From assembly GCA_011319805.1 (NCBI GenBank), contig SJRY01000149.1, positions 1 to 22,355 on the forward strand: DNA of 22,355 bases, read 5' to 3'. This DNA is from Macrocybe gigantea (taxonomy: Eukaryota; Basidiomycota; Agaricomycetes; Agaricales; Callistosporiaceae). The notes under the pieces were generated by a model. It worked only from the letters and a program-made list of their open reading frames with translations. It was not told where the DNA came from and did not search any database. Positions 9,045 to 18,430 of this stretch are shown piece after piece (the first letter of the stretch is position 1; each line of letters opens with the position of its first letter). Position numbers and translations under genes: made by a program.

Positions 9045-12000
9045 GAAGTGCGATTTTTGGTCTTCTTCCCTCTTGTCGTGATCCTTTTATCCTGGTTCGC
9101 AGTCTTCTTTAGGAAGTGGTCTAGAGCTTGCTGCGCATTCCCCAGCTCCTTCTCTTTGATCCATGTGTTCTCTTCGTGTCCGTATCCTTTCCATTTGACC
9201 AGGAATAGTGTCCCCTTCCCTTGTTTCTTCCTTTTTAGGATCTCTTCTATCTCGTACTCTTCTTCATCATTTATGATTTCAGGGGGTGGTGGTGATGGTC
9301 GCTCTTGTATCTTGAAACGGGGTCCTTTGTAAGGCGTGAGCAGTGTTTCATTGAACACGGGGTGTATCAGCTGCCATGATGCTGGGAGTTCCAGGCGATA
9401 TGCCGAGGCTCCTTTCTTTTCAACCACCTTGAACGGTCCGTATCGGAGTGCCGATAACTTCTTTGATGGTCGATTGACTGTGATATTGGTGGCTTCTAGC
9501 CATACTCTATCTCCTTTCTTGTATTCACGGGCAGGTTTCGTCTCGCATCGTAATTGTCTTTGGCTCGTGTTTGTGCATATTGCAGCGCGGCATTTGCTTC
9601 CTTTCGTATTTGGCTCATTCTTTTGACGAAGTCTTTTGCTGCGGGGTTATTCCCTTCTGTCGTCTGCGGCTCTCCCTTCCAGGGGTGCATTCCATAGTTG
9701 AGGTAGAATGGTGTCTCCTTCGTTCCCTGGTGTGCTTTGTCATTGTATTGGTACTCTGCAATTGCTATCCATTCTGCCCAATCGTCCTGTAGGTTGTTTG
9801 TGAAGCTTCTGAGGAAGGCTTCCGTTTCTTGGTGGATCGCTCCGCCTGTCCATCTGTCTGTGGGTGATAGGCCGTTGATAGGTTTTGCTTTGTTCCGAGT
9901 AATTTTAGAAGTGCTGTCATGAATCGTGCTGCGAACTGGGGTCCTCGATCACTGATGATCTTTCGTGGAATTCCATGAAGCCGCCACACGTTGTCTCGGT
10001 ATAGTCGTGCGAGACCCTCTGCTGTGAGTTCGGTCTTTGTGGGAACTAGGTGGATCATCTTGGTCAGGCGGTCTGTGACTGCGGCGATGGCGTTAAAGCC
10101 GTTCGAGCTGGGTAGCGGTCCTATGAGATCTACTCCGATATCTTCCCATGGTTGTTGTGGGACTTCGTGCGGGTGCAGGGGTGCGTGTTTCTTTTGTCGG
10201 ATGATTTTGTTTCGCTGACATGTTTCGCATCCATTGACATACTTCTTGATGTCTGTCAGCATTGATGGCCACCAATAGGTGCGGCTTATGAGCTCGTGCA
10301 TGCGGTATTGCCCTGGGTGTCCTCCGATGGGTGTGTCGTGGTGTTCAAACATGATGTTTTCCTTCAGTTTGTTGTCTGGAGGAACATAGATTTTCCCTCC
10401 TACATATACGATGTGGTCGTCTTCTGTGAACCAGTGTGGTTTTTCCTTCAGTCCTGTTGTTACGATCGTTTCCCTTCGTGCGCATTGTCGAATTTGTTCT
10501 ATCCTTGAGGATTCGATCATCGTGATTCCTCTTGTTTGTATTGTTTCGTTATTTTCTGCTTCTTCTTTCTGTGGGTGTTCGTCCTCGAACATCATAAATT
10601 CGAAGTCTCGTTCATTATTCTCTTCCAGATGTCGAATGAATGCTGCTTCTTTGATCATTTGTATGTCGTCCTTCTCTGCTAGGTTTTCTTCATATCCTGC
10701 CATTCGTGACAGGACATCCGCTTTTCCATTCGCCTTTCCTGGTACGTGTCGTAGTTCGTAGTCGTATTCCTGTAATTTCAGGTACCAGCCAATCTGTCTC
10801 GAATTGAGTCGCTGCGGCTTCGGAAGTATGATAGGTTCTTGTGATCCGTCAATATTTCGAACTTCTCTCGAGCTTCGAGGAGGTATTGTCTCCATGTCTT
10901 TAGTGCGACCATTATCGCAAGAAGTTCCTTGTCGTAGATTTCGTAGTTTTGCTCTGCTGGGGTCATGCATCTCGAAATGAATGCAATCGGATGCCATAGT
11001 CCTTTCTGCTGTTGTGATAGTACCGCTCCAATGGCATATCCTGAGGCGTCCGTTTCGACTCGGAATTTTCCTTCTGTCTGTGGTAGTGCTAGAATGGGTG
11101 CTGAGGTTATATGTTGGATCAGTTCTTTGAAAGCGCCTTGTTGCTTGTCTGTCCACTGGAATGTTTTGTTTCCAGTCAACTCCGTCAGGGGTTTAGCGAC
11201 CTTTGCATATCCCTTGATGAATCGTCGGTAAAAGTTCGTGAATCCCAAGAACTTTTGTAGTTCTTTCTTCGTCTTTGGGGTTGGCCAGGATTGTACGGCT
11301 GTGATCTTTTCTGGTTCCATTTCTACCTTCCCTTCTCCTACGATGTATCCTAGTACTGGGACTTTCGATGATTCCCAGACGCATTTCGGTCCTTTGATGA
11401 ATAGGTCGTTCTTGTTCAGTATTTCCATGACTTCTATGGTGTTCTTTTGGAGTTCCTCTCGTGTTCGTCCGATGATTATAATGTCATCCATATAGATTAT
11501 GCACACTCTTCTTCGTATTTGGTCTTGGAAGAGGCTCGCCATCATTCGGCTAAAAGTGCCTGGTGCGTTGCACTGCCCAAAATACATGACTGTCGGTTCG
11601 AAGAGTCCTCTTGCTGTTAGGAAGGCTGCCTTCCATTCGTCCCCTTTCCGGATGCGCACGTTATTGTACCCCCAGATAATATCGATCTTGCTAAAGTACT
11701 TTGCTCCTTGTAGTACGTCGAGGAGCTCGCTGATGCGTGGTAGTGGAAACTTGTCCTTGACCGTATATTTGTTTATTTCCCGGTAGTCTTGGATGAGTCG
11801 CTTGCTTCCATCCTTCTTATTGCGAAAGAAGCAGGGTGCTGCGTAAGGTGATTTCGATGGGCGTATTTTTCCTGTTCGTAATCCTTCTTCGACGAAGGCA
11901 TCTAGTTCCTCTAGCTCTTTCTGTGTCATCGGGTAGACCTTGCTCGGTATCGTTTTGGGTGCATCCTTCGTTAAGTTTATTTCATGGTCCCATTCTTTGT

Positions 12001-12686
12001 GGTCTGGTAAGCGATCAAAGTTCTTCTCCTTGAAGAGGTGTTTGAATCTGATCAGATATGGGGGTATCTGGGTTCCTGTCTTGTCGCTGGCTGTGGTTTT
12101 CGCTGGTTCAGCCACCTTCTGTATCTTGATCGTCTGGTGGTTTATTTTGCACGTTTTGGGGCATCTATCGAAGACAATTTCTCCTGTCCTCCATTTGATT
12201 GTTGGGTTGTGGTAGACAAGCCAGTCATGTCCTAGTAGCATGTCGGTTTTTCCGATATCGAGTACGATGGCTTCCATATGCTCCTTGTGTCCTTTAATGT
12301 CGATGTGGACCTCCGCTACTCGGTCTGCTGTTTTCTGACGATTGGGTGATCCGTCTGCATTTATGATGGGAATCTTCTTGATTCGTCGTGTCTTCAGTCC
12401 TGTTTTTGCTACTATCGCGGTGTTGATGCAGGTCCTATCCGCTCCGCTATCGACTTCTGGTGTTATCGTTGCGATTCCTTTTCGTGTTCGTATCCTCGCT
12501 GGTACTGCGAGCTCTTTCCTCTTTGGTGGTTTGTCCCCTTGGATGGTTTTTCTTGGTGCTTCAGATCGCTTGGCAGGAATGGTGTATTTCAGAGTATGGG
12601 ATGATCTACATCCGGTATCGAAGCGAGTCTGTTTCAGTTGTATGGGTCGCGATTTAGCACCTCCTAGTCGGACCCTTCGGCAAAAC
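9041..12686 (-). CDS. pol: Element 2 pol polyprotein with chromodomain (three single-base breaks)
   Basis: Reached from gag by -1 slippage near 12686. Domains in order: aspartic protease (DSGAD at 12437-12451; LLGHDWL near 12220), reverse transcriptase (YMDD at 11483-11494), RNase H (TDASGYAIG near 11055; LTDHKNLSYF near 10840), integrase zinc finger (HHDTPIGGHPGQ near 10335, ending CETCQRNK near 10210), D-D-E core (VDLIGP near 10120; SDRGPQF near 9945; TDGQAE near 9850), and a C-terminal chromodomain (EYEIEEILKRKKQGK, LVKWKGYGHEENTWI) near 9110-9265. The frame is uninterrupted from the slippery site to about 10820. One base is then missing near 10820, 9834 and 9537 compared with element 1, each shifting the frame. 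Intact length would be about 1,215 residues. Chromodomains direct integration towards marked chromatin in this group. Confidence 0.93.
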
Positions 12687-13806
12687 CCTCTTTGTCAGAG
12701 CTTTCTTCATCCTTGTCTTCTTCGTCCTCTCCTTCTTCTTCTTTCACTTCTCTGACCCGGGATTTTCCTTTCTTCTTCTTCTTGCAGTTTCGTGCATAGT
12801 GTCCCTTTAAGCCACAGTTGAAACATGTGACATTTGCTGCTCCTTTTCGTGGTTCCGGGCAGTTTCGTGAGATGTGTCCTGGTTTATTGCAGTTGAAGCA
12901 GTTGTTGCTTCGTACTTTGTCGACTTCCATGGCCTGTCCTGCTCCTCGGCTTGGATTTCCGGCCTTGCGCTGATTGCTTGTGAATTCTCCTCTCATCACA
13001 TTTCTGTGTTCATCGATGTTTCGTCCAATCGCTCGAACTGTCTTGATATATTCATCTCCATCTGTTGGAAGTGTGGAGATTGAGTGTACGGCTTCTGCTG
13101 TCCTTCGGTTTAAGCTCTTCTCGAGTAGGAAACGAGGGGCTGTTCCTGTCATTCCTGCTTTCCCTGCGAGGTCTACGAATTCATCCAGAAATTCGTCGAT
13201 GGGTCGGTTTCCCTGTCTGATGTTGAATAGTTTGCTTCCTGCTTGTGATGGCGACATGACATTGCTGAATCGTGTCTCTATCTCGGTTATGAAGTCGGCC
13301 CATGTGCTTTGGTTTGTAGTGGTGTCGATCTTCTTTGATGCCCAATGGGCTCCGGGTCCGTCGGTCATTCTAGACAGGACCGCTCCAATCTTCTGTGTAT
13401 CCGTGAGGTCTCCATGTGCGGTTATGTAGAGTTTCATCTTTCTCCACCAAATATCGAAGGATGTTCGATCTCCTGTAAAGGATTTCGGGTCGGCGATGAT
13501 TCCCTTGTATTCTGTCGTCATCCTTTGGGGGTTTTCTTCGTCGTTCTCTTGGTCTTGGTCTTCCTGTTCCTGGATCTGTTGTTCTTGGGTCTGCTGTGCT
13601 TGTACTTGGGCTTGCTGTTCTTGGAGCTGTTTCTGTCTTCGCTCCTCTCTCTGTTCTTTCCAGTAGTCTAGGTCGACTCCTGCGATTCTACAAGCTTGTT
13701 CAAAATCGGCCCACTCTGCGGCGGTTGGTCCGGTTGTCTTTGGTAGTCCTTTTCGCTCCCTCCACCGATAGTATTCGTCCCAGTCGCTGTTGCTTACTTT
13801 CGCCAC
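12664..13806 (-). CDS. gag: Element 2 gag (capsid-nucleocapsid), probable GUG start
   Basis: 380 codons, uninterrupted. Residues 1-50 are a Trp/Arg-rich start (DWDEYYRWRERKG). Residues 51-92 are an extreme Gln/Glu-rich coiled-coil-like stretch. About 105-270 is the retrotransposon capsid domain. Two zinc knuckles CX2CX4HX4C lie at 302-315 and 327-340, then a Lys run and an acidic tail. The frame has no ATG until codon 96 (13519-13521), yet the upstream 95 codons are clearly coding-like and present in element 1. The GTG at 13806 sits in ACCACCGTGG, an ideal Kozak setting, so I place the start there. An in-frame TAA lies at 13825-13827. The protein would package RNA into virus-like particles. 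Confidence 0.9.
   Translation of the reverse strand: MAKVSNSDWDEYYRWRERKGLPKTTGPTAAEWADFEQACRIAGVDLDYWKEQREERRQKQLQEQQAQVQAQQTQEQQIQEQEDQDQENDEENPQRMTTEYKGIIADPKSFTGDRTSFDIWWRKMKLYITAHGDLTDTQKIGAVLSRMTDGPGAHWASKKIDTTTNQSTWADFITEIETRFSNVMSPSQAGSKLFNIRQGNRPIDEFLDEFVDLAGKAGMTGTAPRFLLEKSLNRRTAEAVHSISTLPTDGDEYIKTVRAIGRNIDEHRNVMRGEFTSNQRKAGNPSRGAGQAMEVDKVRSNNCFNCNKPGHISRNCPEPRKGAANVTCFNCGLKGHYARNCKKKKKGKSRVREVKEEEGEDEEDKDEESSDKEGFAEGSD
12682..12688 (-). promoter_or_regulatory. -1 ribosomal frameshift site GGGUUUU at the gag-pol junction
   Basis: On the sense strand gag reads GAG GGT TTT GCC, giving the heptamer G GGU UUU in the X XXY YYZ pattern. It lies 18 nt before the gag TAG. Pol is open in the -1 frame from this point. 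After a 6-nt spacer, GGGTC can pair with GACCC 22 nt further on (with more pairing possible as a pseudoknot). The heptamer and both stem halves are unchanged in element 1 (5636-5642) despite its decay. Confidence 0.75.
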
Positions 13807-13824
13807 GGTGGTGCGATTCTCTCC

Positions 13825-14473
13825 TTATGCAGTGCTTCGGCGGATTGGTCCTCTGAAGGGATTCGGGTTTCGTTCCTGTGTGTCCTTGACTCTGGTGTCG
13901 TTCTCGTTGGTTCTGTCGTACGCTCTGTGCGTCGTGCCCTCTCTGTATCAGTATGTCTTCCTCCTGTGTTCGGCGATTATAGTTCTCGATCTGTTGTCGC
14001 CTAAAATCTCGGGCTTGTGTTCGTTCTTCTCTCGTTTTCTTGCGGATGGGTTCGTCCTCTTCTTCGGCAAGAAGATTCTGGTCTGACCACAGCTCTTCTG
14101 GGCTTATCCCGTATTCTCCTCTAGGAAGAGTTCTGCAATGAGTTGTGCTGCTCCTTCGCTGAGGATTCAGCGGGCTCGTCTGTGGTGGTGAAGGCAAACT
14201 CTCTCAGAAATGCCTGTTCTTCGTCGTCGCTACTTGGTGTAGGCGTGCGCTCTCTCTTTCGTTTGTTTGGATTGCTAGTGTCTCTGCGGTGGCGTGGACT
14301 GTCTCTGCGAATGGCGTGGACTGCAATGTCTGGTCTACTTCTCTGAGCCAAGTGCTCTCGTCGCTCGTGCTAGTGCTCGCTGGGTCGGCGACCGCTTGTC
14401 GTCGAATGTTGATCAAGTCTTTGATAAAGCGTGACGTGGTGTGTGTGTGAGTCTGAGCGAGTCTCGACGAGGC
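13825..14473 (-). CDS. AUG-less leader ORF upstream of gag
   Basis: From the primer-binding site to TAA at 13825-13827, a coding-like frame of about 210 codons can be followed. It has a Ser/Thr-rich start (DPASTSTSDESTWLREVDQT), an acidic part (SSDDEEQAFLREFAFTTT), a charged helix (LLAEEEDEPIRKKTREER) and a basic end. In this copy four small deletions (near 14292, 14166, 14118 and 13872) throw it out of frame. Element 1 keeps those bases and so defines the frame. There is no ATG in any sense frame. Element 1 has the same protein with decay stops. It may be an N-terminal gag extension made from a near-cognate codon and cut off by the TAA, or a separate product. Translation is not proven. Confidence 0.45.
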
Positions 14474-14480
14474 TTAATAT
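14470..14480 (-). other. Element 2 self-priming primer-binding site
   Basis: The sense strand just inside the 5' LTR reads ag-ATATTAAGCCT. This is the exact complement of AGGCTTAATAT at 14558-14568 in the same LTR, which lies at the inferred RNA 5' end. The match is 11 Watson-Crick pairs plus one G-U. The usual TGG start of a tRNA-primed site is absent. In Tf1 of fission yeast the first 11 nt of the RNA pair with the primer site in the same way. Confidence 0.8.
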
Positions 14481-14482
14481 CT

Positions 14483-14801
14483 TGTTAGGCTAGACGAATC
14501 TCAGAAGGACTCGGGCAGACTAAGTGCGAGAGTGGTCTTGAGATGATGGCAAAAGGAATATTAAGCCTAGCGTTACTGGTACATCTGGGAGTCCTTATAT
14601 ACACTACAGTACTCGAGCACGGACCATGGGCTGCGCAATGCTGTGGACTGCGGATGAGTAAGACTGGAAGGAGATGACTCAGGATGACTAGGGAAGTGGA
14701 TGACTCGATGGCTGCGCGCTGCGCAGCATGATGGGGGAGATAAGGGATGTGGGAAAGATAAGATAAGAAAATGAATAGTCCTTTGGGCGGCGTCTGTAAC
14801 A
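14483..14801 (-). repeat. Element 2 right LTR (5' LTR and promoter)
   Basis: 319 bp with TGTTA...TAACA ends, differing from the left LTR by one missing base. As the transcriptional 5' LTR it carries the TATA box and inferred RNA start. Confidence 0.97.
14568..14601 (-). promoter_or_regulatory. LTR core promoter: TATA box and inferred RNA start
   Basis: The sense strand has TATATAAGG at 14601-14593. About 33 nt downstream, at 14568, begins AGGCTTAATAT, the 11-mer complementary to the primer-binding site. The spacing fits TATA-directed initiation, and self-priming requires the RNA to start about here. The start is inferred, not shown. Confidence 0.7.
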
Positions 14802-14806
14802 CTATA
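14802..14806. repeat. Target-site duplication of element 2, right copy (ctata)
   Basis: Identical to 8284-8288. Confidence 0.95.
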
Positions 14807-15010
14807 CATGATTTAACTATTTATATATTACAATACCAAGCACAGACCATGACTATGCTATCCTCATGTTATGTGCAGCCCTCTACCCTAAGTTGAATGA
14901 GTAAGGATCCTGCTGTGCTCCTCATAGTGTCCTGCAGATGCTGCATAATAATCCTACACCCTAGTCAGCACTGACGCATTGTTGTTATAGGGTTGTTTTG
15001 AGTTGTCACA
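14807..15010. repeat. LTR-like relic related to the element 1/2 LTR
   Basis: From about 14818, ttatatattacaatacc and aagcacagaccatg match the TATA-proximal part of the family LTR (ttatatacattacagtactc, aagcacggaccatg in element 1). A little later gaatgagtaagga resembles ggatgagtaagac. The rest is only loosely similar. A possible LTR end (ttgtcaca) is at 15010. The matching start should lie in the spacer left of 8284, since the young element splits this relic, but I could not fix it. Confidence 0.45.
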
Positions 15011-15165
15011 TTACATCCTGTGTATTGCATCGCACTTTGTGTGATGTATTCATCATGTGATTCTTGAGTCATGTGCCCATCATTAAGATAACAATAAGTC
15101 TGGAAATCATAACATCACTGAAAAGTGAGTCTAGCCTGGTACAAATCATTTAATTTTGCTGACCT

Positions 15166-15440
15166 TTGGGCAGGAACTTTGCTATGAAGGAATGACTCGA
15201 CAAGAATCCCAGTGGCCTCAAAAGTGATTTTGATGTGTTTTATAAAACTTTGTCTGCCACAGCGAAAAAGATCAGTCCTTCATGGAGTCCTTGTGAATAG
15301 TATTAATTCAGAATAAAGGTCTACAACGAGCGTGCTAAAACAGCAGTGAGCTCTGACCAGCTAAATGTCATTGATTCTGACCAAATTTCATTCAATATAG
15401 CAAAAAGTCACAAATGTGGTGAAGAAACAGAAGTAGGAAA
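15166..15440 (+). pseudogene. Decayed coding remnant, family not recognised
   Basis: One plus frame reads FAMKE-stop-LDKNPSGLKSDFDVFYKTLSATAKK, then about 45 nt with stops, then KVYNERAKTAVSSDQLNVIDSDQISF in the same frame. The charged, helix-like composition is typical of coding sequence, and the interruption could be a decayed intron or a small insertion. I cannot name the family. The flanks 15011-15165 and 15441-15999 show nothing I can identify beyond AT-rich sequence. Confidence 0.35.
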
Positions 15441-16001
15441 TTGAGGTGAGTAACTTGCATGCAGCTCTTTCATATTGCCCAGCACTGACCAAGTCTCTGT
15501 TATTAGCATTTCCATCTGCATGTGCCAGTCATGCTGGCCATCGCTTTGCTGCATCACAACCTCACTCATCTGCTCACCATCACCATTGCGTTCTCCATCG
15601 CCTCTTCTCCATCAGTCATGTACTCCAGACGACTTAGGTGTGTTTTCTCTTTTCTGCTATTCTCTCTCATTTTCTTTTGTATTCTCTGTAATTATAATAT
15701 GTATTAATATGTGACAAATAAAATGAGCTGTCTTCTATAATGAAAAATTGAGTGATATTAAAATATCAGACAATAGACCAGAATGCAAATGAAATGCACA
15801 GCTGGACAGCCTTGTCATATATTGTGAGGTATTTCTACAAATTAGCTATATCTCAACAGGAGAAAATGTATGGTAATATCTGACAATGTATTAAATGGTC
15901 GGTTTTAAGGATTTTTTATATTAGGAGGTAGCTAATACAATACAATACATACAAATTCACCCTAATTTCCGGGTTTCTGACTGGGGTTCAGGGTGCAGCT
16001 A

Positions 16002-16036
16002 AAGTAGACCTCGTCCAGTTTCGACCACTTCACATG
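16002..16036 (+). repeat. Left terminal inverted repeat of DNA transposon
   Basis: Begins aagtagacctcgtccagt and ends cttcacatg. Compared with the reverse complement of 18564-18598, four of 35 positions differ. Confidence 0.88.
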
Positions 16037-16116
16037 GTGTGACTGCTGTGACATAGCTGACATAATGCCCTGCAATGAACACCATCCAGCGCATAATCTC
16101 AGACGTTCTGTTGTAG

Positions 16117-17999
16117 TTAGGGCTCGTCAAAGCTAGCCAATATATTTTGAGGGATAACATGATGCCCATGATATTGTTTACAAGACCAAGCAGCCTCTTT
16201 ACCATCTAAACCCATGTGATATGCATGTGTGAAGCGGATAGCACGATACGAATACCTAAGATGATGTTAGGGCCCTTTCCATGTCACCACTTTTTGAAGA
16301 ATAGTCTCTCACTGACGTATTTTGGTGATTGTGATAAAGCCCAGTGCAGACTCGATGTTTATCTGGAGATCTTGCTCTCGTGATGATGGGGGAAACTCTC
16401 AATATTTGCGCTTTGCATATCCCCAGCACTGCTCGATTGGGTTTAGCTCACAATGGAATTTTGGCAAATATGTGAGGCGAAAGCCATGTTTGCGACAGTG
16501 AGATTCCAAGATTGATGGGACGTTGATGAAGTCAGGCTGGTTATAAAGTACCCGACGGCAGCAACAATTCATCGCTCCAGATTTGCACTTGAACTTCAGA
16601 CATTGAGCTTTCAATTGAGACTCTTCGACGAGGCCTCGTTCTTGAAGGATGACAGCCATTCCCTTGAACGTGCCATCAGGAAAATACAAGCATTGTGGCA
16701 TCCCATCAGCAAAGGTGGCATCGTCCATGCGTAACACTTGTGTCTGGAGTTTCTTTGTCAGTTTTCCGTCCTTGTCCAGAACAAACATCAGGTTACCATT
16801 CTCATCGAGCACTGTTACTTTTGGTCCCAGTTTTTGGTCCCTTTGGGCATGTTGGTGGCTGAAAGCGCTGTCTCACTGCGTTTTATGTGTGTCGTAGCAT
16901 TGTCAAAGACAAAAACATGCTCGTCTTGTGCATAATGCTTTTGAAGAATATCCATGGCATGTATTGCTTGTTTGCAAATATCTATATTATTGAAATAGCC
17001 TTCACGGTTTTTCCCTGGTTTAAAGTAAACCTGAGCACGTTCGGACTGATCAGGCGATGCCAACCAGCCATAATCAGCTGAAATGAAATCTGCCACCATC
17101 AAGGTCGCCCCTTCTCCCTTGGGACGTGGAACTGCCTTCTCACTCTTGTGGACCCAGCAAAGTTTCCTCCGGTCATGAGCATAGAAGATGGATTCATCAT
17201 GAAACCAGACCACGACGCGCCGAACAGATGGTGGGGGAGATGCAGCAATGTCTTCCTGTTCGAAGTCATCCTTCCATTGCCTCGTTTGTGCATCCAAACT
17301 CATTCAGAAGGGAAGAAAGACTTCCTGGCAATATCGGACAACATCTTCACATTCATGACCATCAATGTATTGCCTACTTGGAGCCATTATCCAATGGTAT
17401 CCTAGCCTGGCCATCCAGCACTGGCCTGTCACAAGGCTGATCTTCTTCTTTAGATTGAATTTCGCCATGTTTGTGGGGTCATGGCAAAAGTCCAAGATGT
17501 CCTTTGCACGAACATATGGTCCTATGCCTTGCAAGTGGAGTCCAACAGCCTGTGTGAAATCCTCATCGCAGTCAATTTTCGATTGCGTTCAACCATATTT
17601 GCTAAAAGGCAATTTTGTGTGATCCTTCAGAAATGCATGCATCCAACTACGCAGTTTTTTCGCATGGTAAGCACTGTGCTCATGGTCTCGGGCCGTTTCC
17701 AAGGATGCCTTCATCCACCCAGTCATCTCGTATCCCTCGATATATTTCCATAAGAAGTGCCTCATGGCGACTAGCCGGCTGTGAGTGATCACATCGAAGT
17801 TATGATGCACATGACCGGAACCAGTTTTTCGTTTGGGCTCCAGGAGTTTGATGAGGTCCATATGGGCACCTCTTGCATCTTCAAGTGAAGGGGCAAACAT
17901 GAACTCTCTCATGTTCTCGGGATGTGACTCATTCCCCAAACTCGACCCCGACGTGCTGCTGTTGTCATCTGGAGTGGGGTCTGGTCCATGGTCCGACTC
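16117..17999 (-). pseudogene. DDE superfamily transposase, broken
   Basis: Read from about 17999 down, a Ser/Asp-rich start is followed by a helical region (HSRLVAMRHFLWKYIEGYE), a helix-turn-helix-like part (LHLQGIGPYVRAKDILDF ... GQCWMARLGYHW), and YIDGHECEDVVRYCQEVFLP. The DDE domain has its first Asp in VVVWFHDESIFYAHDRRK, second Asp in HVFVFDNATTH and Glu in FHCELNPIEQCWGYAKR. The second Asp and the Glu are about 155 residues apart, with a Cys-rich stretch (CKSGAMNCCCRRVLYNQPDF) between, far more than the usual 34-39 of Tc1/mariner. A C-terminal tail (HMGLDGKEAAWSCKQYHGH) ends at 16117. Breaks are TGA at 17589, TGA at 17304, one missing base near 16825, TGA at 16399 and further stops. 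Changes such as GHEC suggest CpG loss. Similar proteins are widespread as DDE endonucleases in agaricomycetes, from memory. Confidence 0.85.
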
Positions 18000-18430
18000 C
18001 TCGGCTCACGTTTGACTGTTCCCATCAGTTCCATCAGCCATTGCAGGGTCAACAGCTCGGTCTATTTCGGGGCCAACGTTTGACAGATCACGGAAAATCT
18101 TTTCGTTTGGGCTCCTCATGGTCCTGGATTCTTCACTCGTATGGACGGGCACGTCATGGCAGGGTTTCTGTGGTGTTGATTAGCACGTCGCGATGCGTCA
18201 ACTTGAAAAAAAGCCTCACATTGCCTTTGATGTGAGTTTTCTTTGCTTTGGAAATTGAAGGACGGAAGGCTGGAGCCCATGGGACTTTCAGATTATTGAG
18301 ACGGACCTGCTTGGCGAGGCGAGGCATCGGTATACGTGCTAGTTGCAAGAAGTAGGCACATAGAAAAACCGACCTAATCCGGTAACCCTAATGTATTTCG
18401 TGTACTTCTCCCTCATTTCGTCGAAATTTA

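Larger units (their letters stand above)
8289..14801 (-). mobile_element. Element 2: young Ty3/gypsy chromovirus, structurally complete
   Basis: A 6,513-bp LTR retrotransposon on the minus strand with near-identical LTRs (one base deletion between them), a perfect 5-bp target duplication, primer-binding site, purine tract, leader ORF, gag, pol and ORF3. Pol domain order (protease, RT, RNase H, integrase, chromodomain) is that of Metaviridae chromoviruses. The self-complementary primer site groups it with the Tf1/sushi type. The LTRs point to recent insertion, yet the coding part lacks single bases at several places where the older copy has them, so as written it would not make full-length pol. 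CpG sites are largely kept. Confidence 0.97.

Noticed and set aside
8709..9332. A 207-codon plus-strand open frame opposite ORF3 and the pol end
   Set aside because: It mirrors the conserved minus-strand frames, has a composition dictated by them, and is split into two separate frames in element 1.
9765..11156. A 463-codon frame read as one protein from 11156
   Set aside because: Its first 110 or so codons are an out-of-frame shadow of RNase H. Only the part after about 10820, where a base is missing from the true frame, is real pol.
14463..14482. A tRNA-primed primer-binding site
   Set aside because: No TGG start next to the LTR, and the site matches the element's own LTR over 11 nt.
17825..18117. 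The 16-nt ttttcgtttgggctcc occurring twice
   Set aside because: Too short and isolated. It may be an internal duplication in the transposase 5' part but supports no feature.
15940..18380. accctaat motifs on both sides as the transposon ends
   Set aside because: The similarity is short and not properly inverted. The 35-bp repeats with TA duplication at 16000 and 18600 are far better.
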